A stretch of 64,000 nucleotides of DNA from Dryomyza anilis (Eukaryota; Arthropoda; Insecta; Diptera; Dryomyzidae): assembly GCA_951804985.1 (NCBI GenBank), contig OX638130.1:100313700-100377699 (forward strand), written 5' to 3'. A program made the translations under genes and the position numbers. The notes beneath the pieces were generated by a model. The model did not search any database. It worked only from the letters and a program-made list of their open reading frames with translations, and was not told where the DNA came from. Below, piece by piece: positions 26,801-35,504 of the stretch (position 1 is the first letter of the stretch; each line of letters begins with the position of its first letter).

Positions 26801-29800
26801 GTACACCCAAAAAATTATTATGTATAAATCTTATCATTCTTTTCGGATAGAATTGAAAAATGGTAAATCTAACTGCAACAGAAATTTGTATACATAATAA
26901 AATAAATTAACTGTGTATCTATTTCATTGATTGGAAAACATAAACTTAAAATGTTTTAATATTCTGACATCGTAAAATAATGTTGTACTCAAAAATTATT
27001 ATAATTATGAAATTTATATTTTATAAATTTAAATAATCACCCCAGATAAAATATACGGCATGTTACAGGTGGACAACATGCAGGCAGACAGTTTTTAAGC
27101 TGAAAATCAACTGATTTTAGGCAGGTTTCCATCAGACAAAGGCGGAGTTTGACAGACAAATAATTTTTTTTCTCTGCCATTATGATCCAGTTGTTTCGTT
27201 AGCTCCTATTCGGCAGGTAGCCGGCGGATAACAGGCAGGCAAACACAGCAGCATTTGGGCAGGTTTTCGGCAAACATAGTAAAACCTGCCTGTTGTCCGC
27301 CATAGAACAAAACGACAGACCGCAACATTAAGGCAGATTTTAGAAATGCCTACACATTCCATCGTATTTAATATAGCCCGCCAGAAAGCTGCTGTCGCAC
27401 AGTGGGGCCAAAAGTTGTCGAAAAACTCAAATTGTGATATTTTTAGAAAAATAAATGTGAGGATTGACTAATATTGTTTGAAAATTTAATAATCAACAAA
27501 TAGATGTAGATTTTTAAAAGTGGGCGTGGTACCACCCATACAAATGAAATAATTAAATTAATATATGTTGGGAATTACGAGAGCTACAGTGATGAAACTT
27601 TATAGTAGACCCTTAATAAAAAGCAGTTTACGAAATATCATATTGATTGAACAAGTGGGCGTGGTACCTCCCATATAACAAAAATGTTCAAAATGTCATA
27701 TATTGGAAATTAAAAGAGCTAAGGTGATGAAACTTTGTAATATACAGTTTTTCGTTGATATAATTCACTTGATTGGTCAAGTGGGCGTGGTACCTCCCAT
27801 ACAACCAACAGATATTTAAATTGTTATTATAAGTATAAATGGTCGATCGCTGAAGACGGATAACCGGCAGTCAAAAACAGCAGCTTTGGAAAATCAACTG
27901 ATATTCGGCAGGTTTGATATTCGGCAGGCGGAGTTTGTAGCAAAACCTGCCTGCTGTCTGCCCTAGAACAAAACGGCAGACAGCAAACCTGTTTCACCAT
28001 GCCATACCTGCAGGTATTAAATTATTTTAATCGATGTTCTAGATTTTTATATTTCAATAGATTTCATTCTATACTATTAAGAACAAATGTATTTATTGGT
28101 CGTCTCATTGTCTGCCGTTTTAGATTACTAAATTACTTATCATATATATTTTGCGGAAATTAAATACATGAGCTCATGACATGTTTACAAATATAAATGT
28201 GTTGCGCTTGGCTTTGGGTTTTATTTAAGTGGGTCTGCTATTAGTATTTATACATTAGCTACTTAATTAAAGTGTTATTCACACGTTATGTAAATAGAAA
28301 ATACTAATACTTTCAGTCGACAAATATAAGTCATTAGTTTGATTGCCTACAACTATTTTATAGTCAGGCAACAGAAAGAAGTTTATGAGGTTAATTTTTT
28401 ATTGCAAATTCTTTTCTTAATAAACACTAGGTCATTGGGTTTAAATGAATTTGTTTAGCCAAAATTAAACAATTTGAAAATAAAAAAGAAAAATGATTAA
28501 AAAAAATATAATTCTAAAATTTTTAGATCAAGATCAGATATATACATCGCTAAAAAAAAGACTTTGAATGTATTTGATTTACATCCAAAAGCATAGGTAT
28601 TTGTTTTTACTACATTGATGTAGTTGTATTTGTAAAAACAACTACAGACATTTGCTGCACTTCTATACACAATTTTACTTCAATTGAATAGATTAAAACA
28701 TCATTTGTATTTATTTGTACATTCTGAAATATGAAGATAAATTACATCTGTATTTATTATTACTACATTCTGTATTTATTTTTACTACATTCTTCAGCCT
28801 TCAATGCTTTTCGTTCAGATGCTTGGATTTCGTCTGTACCTGTACACAACGTTTAAAAGCAAAGGAAGCAGAGCACAAACTCTCACTTATTATTTATTTG
28901 TTGTCGAGCGGAAGCAGGATTTTGCAGAGCAATGCTTCGAAGGGCTGCAACTTTTGTATTTACTTCGAATGAGTACTTTGAAAGATTTTATTTTATTTGA
29001 ACAATGCTTTAAGATTTTGAACACTTTCACTCCTTTCATTTGAAATTGTCACATGCTCAAATGCTTCACAATATTTATATTATTCACATTTATATTATGC
29101 TCATTGCAAAAATGATTTCTATGCTCTTTCGGAGTCATTCATCATTTTGTTCTCACAAGCGAGAGTTTCGGAACCGGGAAGCATTTAAAAAGCTAAGAAT
29201 AAGAGTTTTGGAAACGGGCAGCATTTAAAAAGGAAAGAGTATCTTTTAAAAGGCAAAGAGTGAAAGTTATCGAATCGATGCTTTTTTTACATAGCAAAGA
29301 GCGAGAGTTTTTCAATTGCTCGTGGAATTTAAACCCTGCCCGCACTACTGCGAAGTCCATTGTGTGTGCGCACGAAAAATGCAGAAAACAATTAAATGCT
29401 ACAGTTTCTGCAATATGTAGAAAAGTTCATATCCAATACTTTTTAATAAAAAAAAATGTTTCTTTTTAATTTATTTGAAAATATTATAAAAATCAGCTGA
29501 TGATATAAAATCTGCGGATGATCTACATGAAATTTTCAGATATATATGAAATGAATTTTTATAAAAAAATTAAAACGTACTTGATAAGTTTTACAACTAC
29601 AAAAAGATTTACAATTTTTGTTAGTTGAAATTTGAAATAAAATCAAAATAAATGATATCGTTGACTAGTCATATATCGCGTCATTTGTGGACGACTGTGG
29701 ACTTTCTACGGGGCACATTTGTCACCTATACAGAAAATGCAGTTTATTTCAATGATATGTATATTTCTTTGTGGCGTTCTCTACTGCTGCGATACTTTTA

Positions 29801-32587
29801 AATGCGTTGAATTTTTGAAGTTCTTTGACCTAAATTAATGTATAAGTTACAAAAATAAAACTGTTCCTTTTAGTCGTCGTCGTTGTGGTCTTTTTTTATT
29901 TGTGGTTGTCTTCATCGTATTTTGTCATCATGTTTTTATTTTGGAAACTGTTGCTGTATAAATTTTGGCGTCGTATATTATTTATTTGAATTTAATGTTA
30001 AAGAACAAAGAGGACAAAATGTTATTGATGATGTTAACCTACTTCAAAAAAACGTTGTAATAATGTATAATGGCAATGAGTATAAGAAATGTTTTTATTA
30101 TTAATATGAAATACTTTAATTTAAATTTATATGGTTTGTTAATTGCTATGTGGTTTCTATAATTATAACAGTGTTGAAAATCATTTTTTAAATCAGAATT
30201 AAAAAATTTATTTTTTCCATTCTATGCATTTTACAAAAACACATGGTCTATTTAAAAAAGGAAGATTTCATTTGTGGTATGAACAAAATATTTAAAAAAT
30301 GACATTAAAAGGTGGATATAATACGAAAGAAATTAAAAAATGTGTTATATTCGAACTATTTTGTTATTATTACAGAAATATTCGTTGTCGTAGAAGAAAT
30401 AGTTAACCAAATACATTTTTTTCTAAGGTCTGAAAAAAATCAACAACTTTGAAAGTAAGATATAGTAGCTCGTTTCTGTAACATATTCGACAAATTGACG
30501 ATTTCTGTGACGTCACGTCGTTTCGTTCCATTATTGTCGATTGTGCGATATTTACTGTTTCTGTACGAAGTAATCGTTTAAAAACGGTCTGATTTGAAAC
30601 TGGCACAAAAATCGAAAAGAAACTTGTGAAATTTGAACAATTGACATCTGTTTTTTCAGTTATTTACAAAATATTTAAAGCAAATATAAAAATTGGATTC
30701 AATTCATTTGCAACTGTCTCCCAATCAACACAGTATTCTTTTCTAGTATATTTGGACGTGAATTGTCCCTTGCCCACACGTCTGTGTAAGCTGCATCAGC
30801 TTTTTAAGCCATATCTCTGCCCCTTACTTTATGAAAATTCAAAAAATAATGTATTTCCAACCAAATATCAGTCATTTTTAAAGTCGAGAGGCTTCTCACC
30901 AAGTCAAACCTAGTGAGAAATACAATCGTTTCAAAACGATTCGATTTATTGGTAGAAACAGTGATGTGAGTAAATTCCTACTAAAGTGAAATTGGAACAT
31001 GTCAAAATGAAACGATTCAAACGTTCAATATTTTACAGAAACATTAAAAATGAAAATGACGTCATTATGACGTCAAATCGACAATAGTAGTCGACAACTG
31101 CGATCGAAAACAAATACAGAAACGAGCTACAGATCTCTTATAAACACATTGTAATATTGATATTAATTTATATATTGAAATTAGTCCTGAAAATTAAAAG
31201 AAAAAAATACGTTTAAAGTTTTTAAGAAATCTAGTTTTTTAAAGTGCTGTATTTTTTTATTCGAAAAAGTGACTAAAAAGAATGTAAAATTTCGTTTGCA
31301 GTTAAAAAAAAGTTACGTTACATAAAAAAAACTAAGAATGCAGTTAAAATCAGCACTAGCGATTTTTGTGAATTCAAGGATATGAGAATTCAAGGATATG
31401 GAGTGATTTTATTAATAAAAAGAAAATTTTTATTATTTATTTTCGATAGTCTAATTGGGTGGGTTCTACTATATATTCCTAAGTTTAAGTAAATTTCGTG
31501 AAGTGATTTTTTGTGTTTTTACTTATTTTGTGTTTTGCTTTTATGTATTTGCATTTGTGTATTTGAACCCGTGCAAGGCTCTTGCAAGGATTTTGTGATT
31601 TTGTTTTTTTGCTTTTGTATTTTTCTGTTTTTGCTTTTATTTTTAATTTTGTGTTTTGCTTTTGATTTAGTGTCTTTGCTTTTGTGTTTGCTTTAGTTTT
31701 TGTGTTTTTGATTTTCATTTGTTTTGTGTTTTTGCTTTTGTGTTTTGTGTTTTGCTATTGCGTTTTTGCTTTTGCTTTTGTATTTGTGTTTTTGTTTTTT
31801 ATTTTTGGTTTTTCCTTGTGTTTTTGCTTTTGTGTCTATATATAGCCTATGTCACCATCCGAACTCCAAAGTATCCTGGTGCAAAATTTCAGTCAGATCG
31901 GTTCAGCGGTGCTGGAACAAACAGACAGATAGACGGACCCAGAGTTTTATATATATAGATTGATATTTGTGATATCCATAGAAACAGTTTTCTATTGTAG
32001 TGTTATTTTTATAAAATAAAGTAGCTGATATTTTTTAAAATTAGAATAACATTCGAAAATTTAGCTGATATCAATATTTCCATTATCAGTCAGAAATTGT
32101 AAAGTATACAAACAATTTTTAGCCATAATTAAAAATTATAAAATGTATTTGATGCATTTTATCTGTAAAATGACGATCGTCAATCAGAAATTGTGAAATA
32201 TACAACAAGCTATAATATAAATTATAAAAAGTAGTTGTTGCGCTTTACCTCTTTTTACAACTTTATATCGACGCTTCATAGGAAAACTAACAGGTTTAAA
32301 ATTTTTGTAAGAAAATGTCCATATAAAATTTTCAAAAGTGTTAATTTTGGTAAGGTGCGTCATAGTAATCTACAATTTTGGTGACGAAAACTTAAATCTT
32401 TTTATTTGTGACATTTTAATATATTTTTATTATATTATAATAGTAAATGATGCCCAACTATATCTATATCAAACGACGTACGTATAATTATTACAATTAA
32501 CACTTACCATGATAAAAGTAAAACTGTTGTAATGGCTGCTAATCCGTACTGCACAACTGTGCGACTTGGCATAGATAACTTCAGCAT
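8835..32587 (-). CDS. Reticulophagy regulator (RETREG/FAM134-type ER-phagy receptor), three coding exons
   Basis: Minus-strand exons 32587-32508, 9963-9653 and 9583-8835; the joined 1140 nt encode 379 residues and both introns keep frame (phase 2, then phase 1). RETREG proteins bend ER membrane through a reticulon-homology domain and bind ATG8/LC3 to drive ER-phagy. Hairpin 1 (residues about 9-50: VVQYGLAAITTVLLLS, turn LRIRP, LGLFFLSIFTLWF) is split exactly by the first intron. Hairpin 2 is near residues 79-118 (MFCALATGCLAVLATLGHLL, VVLLGLVLAAIVS). Residues 131-370 are acidic and disordered, with FMPDVNE and IPSELLIP as in the family. The last residues carry an LC3-interacting region, SDFEILENEDF (core F370-L373, acidic lead). 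Exon 1 has an in-frame stop upstream, so the ATG at 32587 was used. It lies 22.5 kb away and joins by phase, a strong GTAAGT donor and hairpin logic; an extra upstream exon remains possible. Confidence 0.8.
10198..11013. mobile_element. Non-autonomous DNA element, 816 bp, 27-bp perfect terminal inverted repeats
   Basis: The ends at 10198-10224 and 10987-11013 are exact inverted copies (TATCGTCGTCGTTCAGTGAA inside). The same CACTGAACGAC end motif is repeated internally as part of two direct copies of an 80-bp block at about 10537 and 10727, each containing GAGTCCACAAAAACGGTCG. A TA duplication would fit the borders. There is no coding frame. Confidence 0.7.
11150..11364. mobile_element. Degraded copy of the GGGTGTG Harbinger-like MITE
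   Basis: It shares the core AATCACCGGTTACCGAATGG and the right end TCGTCAGCAATTTGGTCGAA followed by ACTCGCACACGCCT with the complete copy at 4951-5182. The left terminus has decayed. A further fragment with the inner repeat (AAATTTAGTTTAGTC) lies at about 12660-12783. Confidence 0.6.
11485..11830. repeat. Degenerate repeat block built on ACTAGTTTTACTGG
   Basis: ACTAGTTTTACTG-type motifs recur near 11516, 11644, 11703 and 11803, usually preceded by AGTAACCGA- or AATAACCAA-type sequence. The 99-codon open frame across it (11490-11789) is a by-product of the repeats and shows no family motif. It may be the interior of an unidentified transposon. Confidence 0.45.
14078..14325. repeat. Dispersed repeat with AAACATA motifs, copy 1
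   Basis: It starts GCACGCTGCAAAAAAAGGGT and continues CCCAAACATAATTTTGCAGG. The same sequence opens the longer repeat at 39692. Several AAACATA/TATGTTT motifs follow (14200-14305). Confidence 0.5.
16850..17145 (+). mobile_element. tRNA-derived SINE (family 1), complete copy
   Basis: The head has pol III promoter boxes: A-box-like TAGCTCAGTGGTTAG and B-box-like GATTCAAGCCT. A unique body follows with GCCGTTCGGATTCGGCAATA, ACAGCTCAAAATGGTGAGAG and AGCTCGGCCTAAGTTCTTAT, and the tail is ATT-rich. The same 300-bp unit occurs at 24708, 25631, 38915 and inverted at 52838. It is not a functional tRNA: the head is embedded in a repeated body and no full cloverleaf was traced. Confidence 0.8.
18609..18977. 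mobile_element. MITE copy A with AGCGTATTYACAGTTY ends, 369 bp
   Basis: The left end AGCGTATTTACAGTTTCATG is matched inverted by GAACTGTGAATACGCT at the right end. The interior (ATTGGTACGACATTGTACGA, GTGAGCACCACTATTCTGCT) aligns along its whole length with copy B at 22034-22448. No coding frame is shared by the copies. Confidence 0.7.
21094..21303. repeat. Array of ~21-bp dyad-symmetric units (GATCATANTATGATC type)
   Basis: Hyphenated palindromes such as GATCATATTATGGT, AATCATAGTATGATC, GACCATAGTAAGGTC and GATCATAGCATGATC are centred near 21101, 21122, 21142, 21163, 21187, 21207, 21229 and 21246, with another at 21296. Linkers carry GTGTGTGATC-type sequence. Spacing is close to two helical turns. 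The function is unknown. Confidence 0.7.
22034..22448. mobile_element. MITE copy B with AGCGTATTCACAGTTT ends, 415 bp
   Basis: This is the second copy of the element at 18609-18977. The terminal inverted repeats AGCGTATTCACAGTTTC and AACTGTGAATACGCT are better preserved than in copy A. It is about 45 bp longer because of an indel in the middle. Confidence 0.7.
23531..24612 (-). mobile_element. Decayed Tc1/mariner transposon, 1082 bp, with transposase pseudogene
   Basis: The inverted ends CAGTGTGACTCATAATAACT (23531) and its near-exact complement ending at 24612 are each flanked by TA. On the minus strand, broken frames show a helix-turn-helix-like block (VSMRRTLKNNLGIK), then after a frameshift KIIFTDEKMLLLQHNYNQQN. 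This matches the IIFTDEK...NQQNDR block around the first catalytic Asp of Tc1-like transposases. The remainder is riddled with stops. Confidence 0.8.
24708..25192 (+). mobile_element. tRNA-derived SINE (family 1) interrupted by a second SINE
   Basis: Head, body and ATT tail are as in the copy at 16850, but the body is split after AACCACT at 24926 by a 176-bp insertion (24927-25102). It resumes with ACTTTGAGTAC at 25103. Confidence 0.8.
24927..25102 (+). mobile_element. Second, unrelated tRNA-derived SINE with poly(A) tail, nested
   Basis: The head GCCGGCCTCAGCAGTCCAGA is followed by a clean B box, GGGTTCGAACCC, then a short body (GATATTTACCACAAAATTGT) and a 13-A tail. It lies inside a family 1 SINE and is flanked by ACT on both sides, a very short apparent target duplication. 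Confidence 0.75.
25631..25937 (+). mobile_element. tRNA-derived SINE (family 1), older copy
   Basis: It has the head GTTAGCTCAGAGGTTAGTGC, the degraded B box TGTTCAAATCAG, the body (AGAAGCTCGGCCTAATTTCT) and an ATT-rich tail. It is more diverged than the copies at 16850 and 24708, suggesting earlier insertion. The 94-codon frame across it is incidental. Confidence 0.7.
27055..28010. repeat. Repeat block: GGCAG-rich element flanking a 126-135-bp tandem repeat
   Basis: Outer segments (27055-27365 and 27845-28008) share AAAACCTGCCTG, GGCGGAGTTTG and AGAACAAAACG. Between them are three copies of a unit beginning GTGGGCGTGGTACC, at 27520, 27655 and 27781, each followed by YCCCATA; the first two units continue with GATGAAACTTT. 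The GGCGGAGTTTG motif recurs inverted at 63953-63965, and a GGGAGGTAGGCGTG relative lies near 58340. It is probably an unidentified transposon. Confidence 0.5.
28700..29330. repeat. Diffuse internal repeats
   Basis: CTGTATTTATTNTTACTACATTC occurs twice at 28748-28795. GAGAGTTTCGGAACCGGGAA / GAGTTTTGGAAACGGGCAG with GCATTTAAAAAG repeats at about 29161 and 29207. Relatives with AAAGAG and GCTT follow to 29310. The short frames here are incidental. Confidence 0.4.
30465..31130. mobile_element. Non-autonomous DNA element, 666 bp, 16-bp perfect terminal inverted repeats
   Basis: GTAGCTCGTTTCTGTA at 30465-30480 returns inverted at 31115-31130. Sub-terminal sequence also pairs (GACGTCA near 30508 and 31057; AATCGTTT near 30572 and 30922). 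The 95-codon frame at 30626-30913 shows no known motif. Confidence 0.65.
31490..31845 (+). repeat. T-rich low-complexity tract (TTTTGYTTTTGTG)n
   Basis: Degenerate units such as TTTTTGCTTTTGTGTTTTG fill about 350 bp. The long frames on both strands are artefacts of this composition. It lies directly before the retrotransposon tail and is probably its decayed, expanded 3' part. Confidence 0.6.
31848..31962 (+). mobile_element. 3' end of a non-LTR retrotransposon (RTE/CR1-like)
   Basis: The segment AAATTTCAGTCAGATCGGTT followed by CAGCGGTGCTGGA, ACAGACAGATAGACGGAC and TTTTATATATATAGAT matches the well-known 3' terminal block of insect RTE-like elements, which end in short TATAGA-type repeats. 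Confidence 0.6.
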
Positions 32588-33719
32588 GTTTTGAGGTTCG
32601 TTTAAATAGAGCAGGTAGCTAGTTAAATTGAATGCTTGCTTCTGATGATAATATTTCTGGTTTTAGTTTTACAAATACAGTATATATAGCATAAACTTTT
32701 ATAGGTATTTTATGATATGCACAAAATTCACTTTCGAATGCGCACGACGCTGATCGTTATTGCAAAGATCGAAGAACGAGACGTAGTAGATCACAGCGCG
32801 CTGTCACTTGAGTTTCTACAAAAAGAAAAGAAAGGAAAAAAATAACATAAATGTATTATGAATGAATATGCAGGCAAGGCAGCAGTCGAAAGACCTGGTC
32901 GAATGCAAAAATCAAGAAATATATAAACAAAATATGACGAAGCACAAAACGAAGACATGAAAAACTGCTGACAAGTCAAAGAATCGACAATCGCGGCGCA
33001 TACATATGTAATATGTAAATATATGTATTTCGTATTTCGCATTTTGGTCTAGAAGTTATCTGCGATATACAAAATTCACATGACGGTTAAATCGAAACCA
33101 ACAAATATGGCACATTCCCAAACACGCAAAAAGGAATATTCTTTTTCTATTTGAAAAGAAAAACATTCAATATTTATACTTAATAACAAAAAGTCGAGAT
33201 GCACAAATATTATTTAGCTACATTATTGGTTGTTGTTATTTTGACGTTGTTTTTTTTTAATAAAAATATTACAAAAATTATAATTAAACAAAGGCGCAAA
33301 TTACTCAAAACAACGAAATATACTTTTTAAATAGCAGCTATAAATTATAAAAATAATAATAATAGGCGAATGGGGTTATAAATGTTTATATTTCAAACAG
33401 TTCTACGAAAAACAGCTACTTTATGATACGAAACATAGGAGCATTATCCATTTCGATCGAAATTCGATAGGGTTTTCTTAAAAAACGAATCTATATAGAA
33501 TGATATCGTTGTTTTTGTTATAATAGATATCGTGTTGAAAGAGTTTTAATTTCAGATAAGCAAATTTTATAAAAAAATTCAAAAGTATCACACAATTCAA
33601 TATCAAAATATTTTATTTTTCATTGCGAAAAAATATAATTTTATTAAAGATATCAAAAATCAAAATACAAAGAGTTTGCAGCGGAGCTAATAAATATAAT
33701 CTAAATTATTTAATAAATA

Positions 33720-34350
33720 CAGGCAAATTCCGGTATAACGAATGATATATTGTCAGGCCCTTTCGTTATATCGCATCATTTTTTTATATTAAATTTATTA
33801 AGTTCTTGTATGATAAATTGACAAATTACAAAAAAATAAAGAATTTTTACATCATAGTGGTAAATTGGTCCAGGTATTGCCAGCAGAAGCCCCGCTATAA
33901 CAACATCTCAGCATGCCCAACGCACATTCTGCAGTCATTGAAGATAGTAAACTTCCAGCACACCTTCTAGAGATTATTTCTATTATTTTTTTTGAATACG
34001 AAAGCGAAACGCTGCCACCAAATTTTCTATGGAATGTTAGCAATAATGAGTCGAACTTTTTTGTAAGAGCTGCAGTTCTTTGAGAAACGAATAGGGAAAT
34101 CCTGCAAAAATGTTCATTTCATATAAAATACCTTCTCCATAATCAGTGCTAGCTTATTTCTGATTTGTACTACTTGAATATTTTTCTGCATTTCGTCCAT
34201 TGAAAATTTTGGAATTCCTTATATCTAAACTTTTTTTACCACCATTTGAAATTTTAATTTTGTGAATATTCATAATCATTTCATAGTCGATTTTAATCGT
34301 TATATAGGGTTTTCGTTAAACCGCGTATTCGTTATACGTGGATTTGACTG
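33720..34350. mobile_element. pogo-like (Tc1/mariner superfamily) element, 631 bp
   Basis: The ends CAGGCAAATTCCGGTATAAC and the inverse of CGTATAACGAA..GTCAAATCCAC form imperfect inverted repeats of the CAGTCAAAYC...TATAACGAA type known from pogo/Tigger elements. Both are flanked by TA. The minus-strand frame at 33852-34043 may be a transposase scrap but is not recognisable. Confidence 0.6.
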
Positions 34351-34384
34351 TATATCGATTTGACAAATGTTCTTTGATCCTTTG

Positions 34385-34437
34385 AGCCAACAACGAGTCG
34401 AAATTATTAAAATTTACTACCGAAATTCGAATTCGTA
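34385..34437 (+). pseudogene. Short mariner-type transposase relic
   Basis: About 18 codons read SQQRVEIIKIYYRNSNSY, close to the N-terminal helix-turn-helix start (QQRVEIIKIYYRN) of one insect mariner-like transposase lineage. No continuation was found. Confidence 0.45.
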
Positions 34438-35136
34438 TATCTTTCCATCATGAAATGGCAAACCTTACTGAAGAGAAATGTTAAAAGAGCGGCAAGAAAT
34501 ATGGCGTCGTTTGTTGTCCCTGTCGCTCTACTTTTGTAGCGTCCCTGTTAAAAACCCTTTAAATGTACCGACCGACGTTACGTTTTTAAATTTAAAAGAT
34601 GGACTGTTATAGGCTTTATGTCCAGAATAAAGTTATTTTTTTCCGTGGTGTATATTTCCATTCCGATTGAAATCGTTTTAAAACTCTAATTTAATTGAAT
34701 ATATTTTTGATATTCCTGAATTAGAAATATACCGATGCTTTAGGTCACGAATAGAAATATCTCTGCGAGGTCGATATTTCTGCTTGCATTGATTGGAATT
34801 GGTTTTTAAATTGCAATTCGATCTTTTATTATATTTGCTGTTACAAAATTTGATTTTTCAATACAAAAGATATCAATTGAATTAAATCCATTAAGAAATT
34901 CGAATAATAGTATAGAAGTTTTTTATAAAATAATTATTAAAACTTTTTAAAGGTTGTTGGTAGGCTTTACTTTTACGACTTTATGTTTAAAAAATAAAAT
35001 TGCGATTGAATTTCATATTTATGCTGTAGTTTATCAACCAGTCTATTTTGAAAACAGATGCTGTTTTCCAAAATATCTGACTATTTTGTATTTTTATACG
35101 TTATCAACCAGTCAAAAATTTAAATTTTAGCCCAAG

Positions 35137-35504
35137 CAGAGAGTATATATTTGATATAGAGTTTCCATACAGGTGGTTTCGCTGCCACTTTTGTCAAATA
35201 AATTCAAACATTGGTTATGTGGAAATTGAAACGAAAATTTTGTTAACAGACACATTTTCAAATCAATATTCTGATGTTTTCTGCCACATTTTTGGACAGA
35301 AAAATAATTAAAATTTATAAGGCGTTGGATTGCAATATATCTTGGTAAGTTTGGTTGAAAAATATCCGCGGACAGATCCAGTTTTGTGCACTGTTTTCCT
35401 CTGTTAACTTCAATCTGTAAAATTCCAATTCCACATAACTAATGTTTTCGGCAGCGACGCCAGCAAACTCGGAAGGAAACTCTATATCAAATGTATACTC
35501 TCTG
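35137..35504. mobile_element. hAT-like MITE copy 1, 368 bp, with 7-bp target duplication
   Basis: The ends CAGAGAGTATATATTTGATA and its near-perfect inverse (TATCAAATGTATACTCTCTG) extend to about 29 bp. GCCCAAG precedes and follows the element. The CAGAGA start resembles hAT termini. The copy at 45699-46050 is the same family in opposite orientation. Confidence 0.75.

Larger units (their letters stand above)
9964..32507 (-). other. 22.5-kb first intron of the RETREG gene, transposon-filled
   Basis: The donor is G|GTAAGTG at 32507 and the acceptor is CATTGCAG at 9964. The interval holds at least two dozen repeat fragments, listed separately. Stretches without a named feature (11830-12650, 12785-14077, 14321-16849, 17170-18608, 18978-21090, 21310-22030, 22450-23530, 25940-27050 and 28010-28700) are AT-rich and hold no supported gene; their open frames are short and of biased composition. 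Confidence 0.65.

Noticed and set aside
31485..31963. Several ORFs on both strands, including a Lys-rich one
   Set aside because: Low-complexity TTTTGYTTTTGTG sequence leaves many frames open; no real protein is indicated.
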